DNA of 64,000 nucleotides from contig DATHMF010000050.1 in the NCBI GenBank assembly GCA_035487355.1, positions 1-64,000 of the forward strand, given 5' to 3'. Shown here one piece after another: positions 1 to 7,709 of this stretch. Positions within the stretch are counted from its first letter, which is position 1; each line of letters opens with the position of its first letter. The translations under genes and the position numbers were made by a program. Under the pieces are notes generated by a model that was not told the origin of the DNA, made no database searches, and was given only the letters and a program-made list of their open reading frames with translations. The DNA is from Terriglobales bacterium. GTDB taxonomy: Bacteria > Acidobacteriota > Terriglobia > Terriglobales > Acidobacteriaceae.

Positions 1-1022
1 GGATCGTAGGCGCGCACATGCACTCCGCGATCAAGCAGCCGGCGGGCAAGGTCAATGGAAGAAGACGCAGCCACTGAGTTGGTGTTGGGCTTGAAGGCGA
101 GACCGAGAATGCCCACTTCCTTGCCGGCAACCGGCTCAACCAGCCGCGAAAGTTTTTCCACCACGCGATCGGTCAGCGAACGGTTCACCTCACGCGCCGC
201 AGTCAGGATGCGCAGCGAGATGCCCTTGCCCATGGCGAGTTGGGCGAGCGAATCCATGTCGGCTTCGACAAACGCTCCGCCGAAGCCGGCGCCGGGTTGC
301 AAACAGCGTGGAGCAATTTTCTTATCGAGACCGAGCGCCAGCGCCAGGTCAACGGCATCGGCGTTCACGTGCTCGCACAGCGAGGCCAGCTCGTTGATGA
401 ACGAAATCTTGGTAGCCACAAAGGCGGTAGAGGCCTCGCGCACCAACTCGGCGGTCTCGTGGTTGGTTACGATCACCGGTACGCCCCGCATGACCAGCGG
501 GCGAAACACCTGCTTGAGCAGAAGTACTGCCTGGTTGGAATTGGTCCCGAGCACAATGCGGTCGGGCCAGTTGAAGTCTTCCACGGCGCAGCCATCGGTC
601 ACGAAAATGGGCTGGGAAACGATCACGATCTTTTTGCCCGTGGCTTCAATGCGTTTCTCGATGCGGGCTGCGGTGCCTACGGGCACCGGAGTCATGATGA
701 CAAAAACAGTGCCCTCCGCCACCTCACGCGCGACCTGCTCGGAGATTTCTTCCAGGTAGCGATACGAATCCGCAGCGAAAAAGATGATTTCTGCTTTTTG
801 AGCGAAAGAGACCAAGTCTGTGGAATAAGTCAGACGGGCAGCGCGCAGGTTGCGGCGAAGAATATCTTTAAGGTTGCGCTCGTAGAACGGTGTATTGCCT
901 TCGGCCAGAGACTCCACCCGCGAGCTGTCTTCATCAAACACCGTGACCGGTGTGCCGAAATCTGCCAGGCACGCAGCCGCCACGGTGCCGAGGTATCCGG
1001 TTCCGTACACTCCAATTTGCAT
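1..1022 (-). CDS. UDP-glucose 6-dehydrogenase family protein, 3' end cut by window edge, catalytic residues altered
   Basis: Reading from the ATG at 1020-1022, an open frame runs 340 codons to the window edge without a stop. It has the full family layout: N-terminal Rossmann start (MQIGVYGTGYLGTVAA), a VPVGT segment, a PDRIVLG segment, the central helix ATKISFINELASLCE, and a second nucleotide domain starting at GLAFKPNT. Known family members oxidise UDP-sugars with a cysteine in GFGGSCFPKD; here the segment reads GFGGAFVEAD, so the cysteine is replaced by Phe. The SNPEFLREG element is also changed, to SQPIFVTDG. The fold assignment is firm; normal four-electron dehydrogenase activity is doubtful. 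It may be a diverged paralogue acting on another substrate or a non-catalytic version. The gene runs leftward out of the window. Confidence 0.85.
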   Translation of the reverse strand, partial: MQIGVYGTGYLGTVAAACLADFGTPVTVFDEDSSRVESLAEGNTPFYERNLKDILRRNLRAARLTYSTDLVSFAQKAEIIFFAADSYRYLEEISEQVAREVAEGTVFVIMTPVPVGTAARIEKRIEATGKKIVIVSQPIFVTDGCAVEDFNWPDRIVLGTNSNQAVLLLKQVFRPLVMRGVPVIVTNHETAELVREASTAFVATKISFINELASLCEHVNADAVDLALALGLDKKIAPRCLQPGAGFGGAFVEADMDSLAQLAMGKGISLRILTAAREVNRSLTDRVVEKLSRLVEPVAGKEVGILGLAFKPNTNSVAASSSIDLARRLLDRGVHVRAYD

Positions 1023-1176
1023 ACATCCTTCTCTTTCTGGGGATAGTACTCACTTGCAAGGGGGAGATGCAGCTTGCATACGTTTTAATCCCTGGCGCGT
1101 TGGCGTGCAAGTCCGAAAGAGGACATGTACTCCAGAGGTCCAGGATTGGCCCGATTCGGAACATGTACTTTCGTGT

Positions 1177-1716
1177 TTACAAAGCAGCGGAAGGCAGAGC
1201 GACCTTGGCAAGATCGTTCCAGCGTTCGTGCTCGGCTTCACGAACCAGCGTGATCTCCTTCACCAGGAATTCACGCTCGCCAGTATAACTTGACCATTGC
1301 TTGCGGGCTTCTTCCAGCGCTTTTTCTGCAGCGGCGCTTTCGGCAAGCTTCGCCAATGTGACATGCGGAACATAAGCCCAGGGATCTTCGGCGCGAAAAC
1401 CGTACTGGTTCAGCCGGCGATGCAACTCGCGTACCTGGCGGCCGCCCTGATGAAGGCCCAGATAAACCGTGTTGGTCGCAGGCAAAAAAGTTTCCGCCTG
1501 GCCGAGCGAGACCGGCACAGGTTCGGCTTTGTAACAAATTCTTTTCAAAGCAGAGAGCAATTTTTCCGGGGGCGATTCCAGCACGCGCGGCGAGAGCAGC
1601 GTAAGATGCGCGCGCATATGGGCCTGCTCGGGAGCAAACCGGCTGCGCAAGCCTTCCACAAAACTGGCCAGCGGACCATTGAGATAGGTCACCACGGCAT
1701 AACGGGCGAGCTGCAT
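1177..1716 (-). CDS. thpR: 2'-5' RNA ligase family / 2H phosphoesterase
   Basis: A 179-residue protein of the LigT/ThpR family, soluble and presumably cytoplasmic. The two H-x-T-x motifs that define 2H phosphoesterases are visible: HLTL at about residue 37 and HVTL at about residue 118. Family members act on 2',3'-cyclic phosphodiester or 2'-5' linkages in RNA or nucleotides; the substrate here cannot be read from sequence. The ATG at 1714-1716 gives the usual N-terminus (ARYAVVTYL...). The 5' leader is entirely a heptamer repeat that ends two bases before the start codon, so no ordinary Shine-Dalgarno site is seen. The symbol is by family resemblance only. Confidence 0.85.
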   Translation of the reverse strand: MQLARYAVVTYLNGPLASFVEGLRSRFAPEQAHMRAHLTLLSPRVLESPPEKLLSALKRICYKAEPVPVSLGQAETFLPATNTVYLGLHQGGRQVRELHRRLNQYGFRAEDPWAYVPHVTLAKLAESAAAEKALEEARKQWSSYTGEREFLVKEITLVREAEHERWNDLAKVALPSAAL

Positions 1717-1717
1717 G

Positions 1718-1819
1718 TCAGTTCTCAGTTCTCAGTTCTCAGTTCTCAGTTCTCAGTTCTCAGTTCTCAGTTCTCAGTTCTCAGTTCTCAGTTCTCAGTT
1801 CTCAGTTCTCAGTTCTCAG
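1718..1819. repeat. Tandem heptamer array (TCAGTTC)n, about 14.5 copies
   Basis: An uninterrupted run of the 7-base unit TCAGTTC (GAGAACT in the direction of the neighbouring gene) covers about 102 bases. It abuts the start codon of the 2H phosphoesterase gene, so it occupies the place of its leader and ribosome-binding site. Shorter runs of the same unit occur inside the repeats near 28.86 kb, 29.03 kb and 47.05 kb, which shows it belongs to a dispersed family in this genome. Confidence 0.95.
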
Positions 1820-1929
1820 AAACGATAACAGGGTTTTTTGCGAGGGTAACAAAAATGTTCCTCAAGGAAACTTTTTGGACCGCTCAAAAGAGCCCCGAAT
1901 GTTTATGCGTCGGAAGCTGAGAGTGGGGC

Positions 1930-2065
1930 ACTTGCTGAACAAGTCTATTTCAAGGCTAAGTCATTGAAATAAAATGACATGAGCCGTCATTTTCTGGCAT
2001 AAGCAGCAAGTACAGCGGCAATGGATTTTCAAAGAGCTCAATTCTTTTTTCTAAGGGCTCCGCGG
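1930..2065. repeat. Dispersed repeat, copy A (ACTTGCTGAAC module)
   Basis: This stretch begins ACTTGCTGAAC and carries AAGTCATTGAAATAAAATGA and TAAGCAGCAAGT before running into CTAAGGGCTCCGCGG. The same order of segments recurs at 2342 with a few indels, so the two are direct copies about 412 bases apart. No coding potential is convincing here. Confidence 0.85.
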
Positions 2066-2288
2066 TAAACCGCTGCGCCCTCGTGCTACGCTCGCGCTAT
2101 CTCGGCGCTCGCTTCGCCCTCACCCTTTTCTAAGGGCTCCGCGGTAAACCGCTCTGCCCTCGCTGTCCGTTCGCGCGCGACAGCGCTCACTTCCAGCTCA
2201 CCCTTTTTCTAAGGGCTCCGCGGTAAACCGCTGCGCCCTCGCTGTCCGTTCGCGCGTGATAGCGCTCACTTCCAGCTCACCCCTCTTC
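2051..2288. repeat. Three tandem 79-base units beginning CTAAGGGCTCCGCGG
   Basis: Units start at 2051, 2130 and 2209, a constant period of 79 bases. Each opens with CTAAGGGCTCCGCGGTAAAC, and the last two share GCTGTCCGTTCGCGCG and CACTTCCAGCTCACCC. A fourth degenerate unit follows at about 2289, and a related half-unit closes copy B at 2469. The GC-rich inverted segments inside each unit could fold, but no gene is seen. Confidence 0.85.
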
Positions 2289-2341
2289 AAAAGCCTCCGC
2301 GGCGAACCGAGAACAGAGAAGAAAGCGACAACTAGTGCGGT

Positions 2342-2531
2342 ACTTGCTGAACAGTCCATTTCAAGGCTAAGTCATTGAAATAAAATGACATGAGCCTTCG
2401 TTACCCGACATAAGCAGCAAGTGGTTCCCAGTACAGCAGGCAATCATTTTTCAAAGAGCTTCTTTTTTCTAAGGGCTCCGCAACGCTGCCCGTTTGGCTA
2501 CGCTGCTCCGCCCTCGCGCTGCTCTCACCCG
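2342..2531. repeat. Dispersed repeat, copy B plus terminal CTAAGGG unit
   Basis: A second direct copy of the 1930 module (ACTTGCTGAAC, AAGTCATTGAAATAAAATGA, TAAGCAGCAAGT), followed from 2469 by a diverged CTAAGGGCTCCGC unit. The remaining gap to 2820 shows nothing I can assign. Confidence 0.8.
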
Positions 2532-2823
2532 GGCCACTAGCCCCTACATTCTTGAATGCTTTAGGCAGCACTTTAGAGCATCCCTGTTTTAGGGACACCA
2601 CAAGAAAATGATAGGCCAAGACCCTTAAAGGACCAAGAGTTTGATATCACTTTAATACCATTATTGGAATTCAAGATAGTTCTGGCTTCTCAGCTAAAGG
2701 CAAAATGTTTCTTGGGAACCCTTTCAGAACAAGGGATGCTCAGCCCTTGTTCAGGTCGCAAAATGCAAAGGGACTCATTCACGTGGATGGGCTAGGTTTA
2801 GCCCTCATCCCACGGGCTTACCC

Positions 2824-2886
2824 CACAGCCGGGGACGGCTGTGCCACACAAAGCTGCCACACAGAGCCGGCGAGACGCCGGCGCTA
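2824..2886. repeat. REP-like palindromic intergenic elements
   Basis: Two short GC-rich palindromes lie side by side: ACAGCCGGGGACGGCTGT, and GCCGGCGAGACGCCGGC. They sit between repeats and the receptor terminator and look like the extragenic palindromes common in acidobacterial genomes. No flanking transposase is seen. Confidence 0.6.
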
Positions 2887-2892
2887 CGCAAG

Positions 2893-2923
2893 AAGGCCCG
2901 CAGGTTTGTTGCCTGCGGGCCTT
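2893..2923 (-). terminator. Stem-loop terminator of the TonB-dependent receptor gene
   Basis: A perfect 12-base stem (AAGGCCCGCAGG paired with CCTGCGGGCCTT) with a 7-base loop lies 25 bases beyond the stop codon of the receptor gene. There is no long T tract, so it could act as a bidirectional or Rho-assisted end. Confidence 0.7.
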
Positions 2924-2948
2924 GTGGTTAGAAGTTAGGGTTCGAACT

Positions 2949-5900
2949 TCAGAAGGTCAGACGGAGACCGAGCTGAAGCACGCGTGTAGTAGCAGCACTG
3001 GTGATCTTGCCGAAGTTGCCTGGTGCCGCTGCCGTAGCCGGGACTCCGGCTGCGGGGTTGTTCAAATTGGCGTGGTTGAAGACATTGAGTCCTTCCGCGC
3101 GGAATTCCAACTTGAAGCGCTCGCCCAGGTTGAAGTTGCGGGAAAGAGCCATATCTACCTGAACCAGGCCAGGGCCGGTCAGGGAGTCGCGCGGCATATT
3201 GCCCTCTACAGGTTTCCCGTTCACCGCAAGGACCCTCGTGCCCGCCGGAGTAAAGAAAGCAGCAGTATTGAACCACTGCGCAGCCGATGTATTGGAGAGC
3301 ACCGGATTGAAGTATTTACCGGTGGCAGGATTAACCTGCAGCACGCCACGGTCGTTATTGGTGCCATCGAGGTTGATATCGGCTCCATCGGTCACAGTAA
3401 ACGGCAGGCCGCTGCGTACGGTCACGATGGGGTCAATGTTCCAGCCGTTGACGATCCACTTGAGGATCGAGCTGTCACCACTGTAGTAGCTGATATCCCA
3501 CAGGCCCGACATCACGAACTGATGGCGCTGATCGTCGTCGGTACGGCCTGCATCCTCGCGCAAGTTGGTGAAGTTCTGCACGCCACCCTGGCTTGTGCTG
3601 TTCTGCAGTTGCACGCTCTCCCAAGTCTTGCCATAGGTATAGAAGCCAGTCACGCTGAAATGGTGCCCCATTCTCTTGATGGTTGAGATCTGGAGCGCGT
3701 GATAGTGCGCTGTCTGGTTGGAGCGCATCAGCAGAATCTGGCCAAACGGAACTGTCGCCGGAAGATTCAACGTATACGGACGACGTGAGAGCACATTCGC
3801 GGTTGCTGTCGAAGCAGTCGGCGTGATGATCGGATAATTGAGATCCGTGGCAAAAGGCAGGTTATGGCTCAACGAACCAACATAAGCCGCCATCACGCTC
3901 CAATCTTTCGTAACCTGGCGCTGCAAAGAGAGGTTCAGTTGATAGGTGTAGGGCCACTCGAAGTTGCGGTCAATGGCAAAAATCGAGCCGCCTGAGTTGA
4001 ATTGACCGTTGTAGGGGAATGGTACAACGCCGCCAGGAAAATTGCGATACGGCCTGGTGAGTGTGCCGCCCGTGGCGCTGCCTACGTTGGAGAATGTGAG
4101 GCGGGTAGCAAACGGCTCGAAGTTGGTGGTCGTGTTCCACTGGTTGCCGGAGGTCGATCCATAGAAGACGCCGGCGCCGGCACGGAGCGAGGTTTTGCCA
4201 TCGCCTGTAATATCCCAAGCTATGCCGATGCGGGGAGAGAAGTGATCTTTACGGGTATCGGCAATACCACGTGGAATACCGGGATCACCAGCAAAAAGAA
4301 GTCCCGGGGGCGCGCTGGGATTGACCGTGGATTGCGCGATCGTACCCGGCAAACCAACCTGTGGACCGGGGATAAACGTGGATTCGCGGTTCTTACCGCC
4401 TGTATCCACGGGAGGAGTTTGAACGTCATAACGCAAGCCCAGGTTGACGGTCAAGCGATTATTGAACTTGATGTCATCCTGTACGAAGAAGGCGGTGTAC
4501 CAACTGTTGGTATAACCTTTGTCTGGAGAATCCTGCGATACGGTATTAGGAATACCAAGCTCGAAGTCAGCAAGGGAGTTGTTGGTTAAACTTCCATTGA
4601 AGCCGAAGACGCCATAGTTGTTCAGCAAGGTTTGCTGAATATCTTTATCGAGCGAGAGCTCAGCACCGAACTTAATGGAGTGGCGGCCGTGGTTGTAACT
4701 GAAGACATCACGAACGGAGTAAAAATTAGTGCCCGCCAGCGGTCCGGCAATGGCGTTGCTCAGGGTGAAGAAATTGTTGACGGTGATCTGGGGCAACGAA
4801 GGTGTGCCCTGAATGAGAAACGGCCCCTGCTGGGTAAGCGGTGTACCTGCAAATGGCCCAGCCAGAGCAGTGAGGGAGGTCTCAGGCAGATTTAAGCGTC
4901 CGCCATAGTTACGGGTGTAGTTCAGCCACACTTGGTTAATCATGTGGTCATTCACAGTCCAGGTGTCGCTAGCGTTAGCGTTGTACTGCCGCCAGTCGAA
5001 ACGCTGGAGTGACCAGGGCAGGTTGCCGCCCGGACGTTGCGTGCTTTTGCCGTACGTTTCAAAGAGGCTGAGAGCCAATTGATGATTATGGGACAAGGCA
5101 TGATCAATCTTGATCAGGCCTTCATTACGGTCGTCATAGGTGGATTGAAAACCCTGCCATCCATTTGTTCCCGGGACATTTGGCCTGGGTAAAAGGTTGT
5201 TGAGTATTAACATCGCGGTTGGATCCAAGCGATTGGCAGGAATCTTGTTGCCGGGGAATTGGGGTTTGCCGGCAAGACTCGGATCATTAATTCTTGGATC
5301 AGCCGAAAAATCACCCGTCAGTTCGGCTGCCGATGGCAGAATCGCACCATTCAAGAACGGATCGGTAATCTGGCGCAGTCCGGAATACGATAAGAAGAAA
5401 AAGGTCTTGTCGTGAATGATGGGACCGCCCACGGTTCCACCATACTGATTGCGGTGGAGTGGAGGCTTGGGCGATGTGGTATTTCCCCAATCGTTGGCAT
5501 TAAAGATGGTATTGCGCACGTATTCAAAGAGCGAGCCATGCCATTTGTTGGTACCCGACTTGGTGAGCACGTTAATCACGCCGTTGGCAAAGCGGCCATA
5601 TTCGGCGCTGTAGCTGTTGGTCTGTACGCGGAATTCCTGGACGGCATCGGGGCTGGGAAGAATGTTACCGGTGTTGCGCAGGCCAGTCATGTTATTGCCG
5701 CCATCAAGGTAGTAGTTCACCGAACCGGTGCCGCCATCCACGCCACCGTTAATCAAAGTGCGCTGTTCAGGATAACCGAGAACGATGCTGTTATCGTTCC
5801 TCTGAACACCAGGGGTCAAATCCAGCAGCTTGTAAAGGTTGCGGTTGACCAGAGGCAGGGCAGCGATCTCCTGGGGCTGCACGGTGCGGCCAATCTCAGG

Positions 5901-6293
5901 GTTGGTGACGTTGATCAGGGGAAGCGCATCGTTGACTTCCACGGTCGTGCTGGTTGCACCCGTCTGCAGGCCCACATCGGCCTGCGCGATCTGGGCGACT
6001 TCAAGCACGAGGCCGGTGCGCACATATTTCTTGAAATTGGGAGCCGTCACTTCGAGCTTATAGTTACCGACGGGAAGAAATTCGAGCCGGTACGCGCCCT
6101 GGTCGTTGGACTGGGTGACGTGACTGGCGTTGGTATCAATGTTAATGGCTGTGACCTGGGCGCCGGGAACCACGGCGCCGGTTGAATCGGTCACTGTGCC
6201 CGTCAAGGTCGCGGTTGTGATCTGCGCCTGAAGGCCTGGTACCGCAAGCCCAAGCAAAGCTACGAGAAGCAATACAAATATTTTTTTACTCAT
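2949..6293 (-). CDS. Oar-type TonB-dependent receptor with carboxypeptidase-regulatory domain
   Basis: A 1114-residue outer-membrane protein. Residues 1-24 are a signal peptide ending GLQAQ. Residues about 25-110 are a carboxypeptidase-regulatory-like Ig fold (ATLTGTVTDSTGAVVPGAQV, NYKLEVTAPNFKKY). A plug follows (YSAEYGRFANGVINVLTKSGTN), then a long beta barrel ending in the aromatic C-terminus LQLGLRLTF. This architecture is the acidobacterial Oar/RagA-like family, thought to import large oligomers or anchor surface ligands using TonB energy; the substrate is unknown. A GGAGGG sequence lies 12 bases upstream of the ATG and a stem-loop follows the stop. It is transcribed alone. Two paralogues lie at 35.0 and 40.2 kb. 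Confidence 0.93.
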   Translation of the reverse strand: MSKKIFVLLLVALLGLAVPGLQAQITTATLTGTVTDSTGAVVPGAQVTAINIDTNASHVTQSNDQGAYRLEFLPVGNYKLEVTAPNFKKYVRTGLVLEVAQIAQADVGLQTGATSTTVEVNDALPLINVTNPEIGRTVQPQEIAALPLVNRNLYKLLDLTPGVQRNDNSIVLGYPEQRTLINGGVDGGTGSVNYYLDGGNNMTGLRNTGNILPSPDAVQEFRVQTNSYSAEYGRFANGVINVLTKSGTNKWHGSLFEYVRNTIFNANDWGNTTSPKPPLHRNQYGGTVGGPIIHDKTFFFLSYSGLRQITDPFLNGAILPSAAELTGDFSADPRINDPSLAGKPQFPGNKIPANRLDPTAMLILNNLLPRPNVPGTNGWQGFQSTYDDRNEGLIKIDHALSHNHQLALSLFETYGKSTQRPGGNLPWSLQRFDWRQYNANASDTWTVNDHMINQVWLNYTRNYGGRLNLPETSLTALAGPFAGTPLTQQGPFLIQGTPSLPQITVNNFFTLSNAIAGPLAGTNFYSVRDVFSYNHGRHSIKFGAELSLDKDIQQTLLNNYGVFGFNGSLTNNSLADFELGIPNTVSQDSPDKGYTNSWYTAFFVQDDIKFNNRLTVNLGLRYDVQTPPVDTGGKNRESTFIPGPQVGLPGTIAQSTVNPSAPPGLLFAGDPGIPRGIADTRKDHFSPRIGIAWDITGDGKTSLRAGAGVFYGSTSGNQWNTTTNFEPFATRLTFSNVGSATGGTLTRPYRNFPGGVVPFPYNGQFNSGGSIFAIDRNFEWPYTYQLNLSLQRQVTKDWSVMAAYVGSLSHNLPFATDLNYPIITPTASTATANVLSRRPYTLNLPATVPFGQILLMRSNQTAHYHALQISTIKRMGHHFSVTGFYTYGKTWESVQLQNSTSQGGVQNFTNLREDAGRTDDDQRHQFVMSGLWDISYYSGDSSILKWIVNGWNIDPIVTVRSGLPFTVTDGADINLDGTNNDRGVLQVNPATGKYFNPVLSNTSAAQWFNTAAFFTPAGTRVLAVNGKPVEGNMPRDSLTGPGLVQVDMALSRNFNLGERFKLEFRAEGLNVFNHANLNNPAAGVPATAAAPGNFGKITSAATTRVLQLGLRLTF

Positions 6294-6320
6294 AATCTGG
6301 AGCCCTCCTGCCCCCTGTTA

Positions 6321-6334
6321 TGCCAATACTGGCA
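6321..6334. promoter_or_regulatory. Candidate operator TGCCA-N4-TGGCA upstream of the receptor
   Basis: A perfect 5-base inverted repeat (TGCCA, four-base gap, TGGCA) lies 27 bases upstream of the receptor start codon. It is a plausible regulator site, but short palindromes arise by chance. The rest of the 6294-6982 gap shows a GAAACTTTGTTTC hairpin near 6357 and nothing else I can assign; its short open frames lack ribosome-binding sites and look spurious. Confidence 0.3.
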
Positions 6335-6982
6335 AATGTTTTAAATACCGCAATACGAAACTTTGTTTCATATCTAAGTCAACACATTGAAAATCCGGTC
6401 TTCGCCGAATTTAATTGTGTTTTTGCATTCTTACATGCCCTATTGAGTGAAACTGGCCGCCGGAAAGTCCCTGCAAAACCGTTTTACTACCCTAAGAGAC
6501 CTAGCTGGGTTCGCTGGATTCTTGTCACTTTTTACGCGAAACACATACCGAAGCCTCGCCTGCAGTAACCGGAATTGCACTTGGCAAGAATATCACTCCC
6601 TGGCTTGACGGTCTCTTTCATGCAAAACGCAGACGCACACCTTCGTACACTGGACTTTGGTGCTTTTTCCATTCCTGGGGCTGCGCGCTGCGCACTACAA
6701 TGTGGCACGGCGCACCATTATATGGGAAAGCAAAGTGCAGTCAAGAGAAATCATAAATACGGGCATATAGGCGAAAATAGCAGAAAATAGCGGCCACTCC
6801 TGCCGTCAGCAGTCCTTCCATATCCAAAGGAACATCTTGTCATTTTCGTGCAAAAGGGCCCTCGGCGGCACGGCGCTCCGGAGCCGGAACCATAACAGTA
6901 CATATTTTACTTCTGGCTACCGGTGATAGATTCGGGTGAATATCAGGTTTACAATCTCAAAACCAGTTGGGAGAACACGCTG

Positions 6983-7390
6983 ATGCCTGATAGTCCGGAC
7001 ATCGATGAGATCATTAAGAGCGCACAGGCGCGTATAGCCGCCGAAAACCAGCGAGCGCGTCAGGAAAAAGCTGCCAAGCTGAAAGAAGAGCAGGAAAAAC
7101 AAATCAATCAGTTTCAAAAAGCCCTGGTCCTCTATTTCCGGCCGGAGGTATATGCGGCGATCAATCTGCAATATGTCTGGCAGAATGGGCCTACAGCACG
7201 ATTCGAATACAAAGGCGCTGTGATACAAATTACGCGTCCACCAGGCTCGCAATTTCGCGTGACCGCAACCAAGGACCATAAGACCTTCGAGGGCTTCGTG
7301 GAAATCTCAGGCCTTCTTAATAAACAGACTTTGATCGGCGACCATATTCTTGATGCCGTCTCGCAGTTGCTGACAAAATTCAGCGGCTAA
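6983..7390 (+). CDS. Small conserved-looking protein with N-terminal coiled coil, unknown function
   Basis: The ATG at 6983 is chosen over an in-frame start at 6923 because GGAGA lies at a proper distance (8 bases) before it. The 135-residue product has a charged Lys/Glu/Gln-rich helix at residues about 8-45 (RIAAENQRARQEKAAKL...), likely a coiled coil, followed by a compact alpha/beta region with aromatic and beta-strand segments (ARFEYKGAVIQITRPPG). There is no signal peptide or membrane segment, so it should be cytoplasmic. I do not recognise the family. It is followed by a 180-base gap and the tRNA. Confidence 0.7.
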   Translation: MPDSPDIDEIIKSAQARIAAENQRARQEKAAKLKEEQEKQINQFQKALVLYFRPEVYAAINLQYVWQNGPTARFEYKGAVIQITRPPGSQFRVTATKDHKTFEGFVEISGLLNKQTLIGDHILDAVSQLLTKFSG

Positions 7391-7492
7391 GCTGATTCTC
7401 TATTCTTCGCTCTATCCGGATGATTGAGCTCATATTCCCAATTTGAATCTTAGACAGAATTCACCGGTAGAAACATGCCGGAGGGAAAACAC

Positions 7493-7528
7493 ATGGAAAA
7501 TCAATCCGACCTGCCAACGCGTGGTTGA
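7493..7528 (+). other. Possible 11-residue leader peptide or gene remnant with strong Shine-Dalgarno
   Basis: GGAGGG at 7480-7485 stands 7 bases before an ATG that opens an 11-codon frame (MENQSDLPTRG, stop TGA). The strong ribosome site on so short a frame, between a gene and a tRNA, suggests a leader peptide, a small protein or the 5' remnant of a lost gene. A 16-base imperfect tandem repeat (GTGGTTTAAAATCGAA, GTAGTTTAAAATCAAA) lies at 7534-7565 just before the tRNA. Confidence 0.25.
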
Positions 7529-7578
7529 AGAAAGTGGTTTAAAATCGAAGTAGTTTAAAATCAAAGTAACAATTCAGT

Positions 7579-7655
7579 CGGGGCGTAGCGCAGCCTGGTA
7601 GCGCACCTGCCTTGGGCGCAGGGGGTCACAGGTTCAAATCCTGTCGCCCCGACCA
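7579..7655 (+). tRNA. tRNA-Pro (anticodon UGG)
   Basis: The full cloverleaf can be folded by eye: acceptor stem CGGGGCG with CGCCCCG, D arm GCGC...GCGC, anticodon stem CCTGC/GCAGG around a 7-base loop CTTGGGC with TGG at positions 34-36, and T arm ACAGG-TTCAAAT-CCTGT. The discriminator is A and the 3' CCA (7653-7655) is encoded. A TGG anticodon reads proline codons. Confidence 0.97.
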
Positions 7656-7709
7656 ATGTTTTTGTTAATCGCCAATCATGCTATCGTAATCTCTTCCAGG
7701 ATATAGACC

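Noticed and set aside
1718-1819. Possible CRISPR-like or phase-variable coding array
   Set aside because: Units are 7 bases with no spacers, so not CRISPR; the plus-strand frame through it (SQFSVLS repeats) is an artefact of the repeat.
1930-2531. Insertion sequence
   Set aside because: Direct and tandem repeats are clear, but there is no transposase frame and no clean inverted ends or target duplication.
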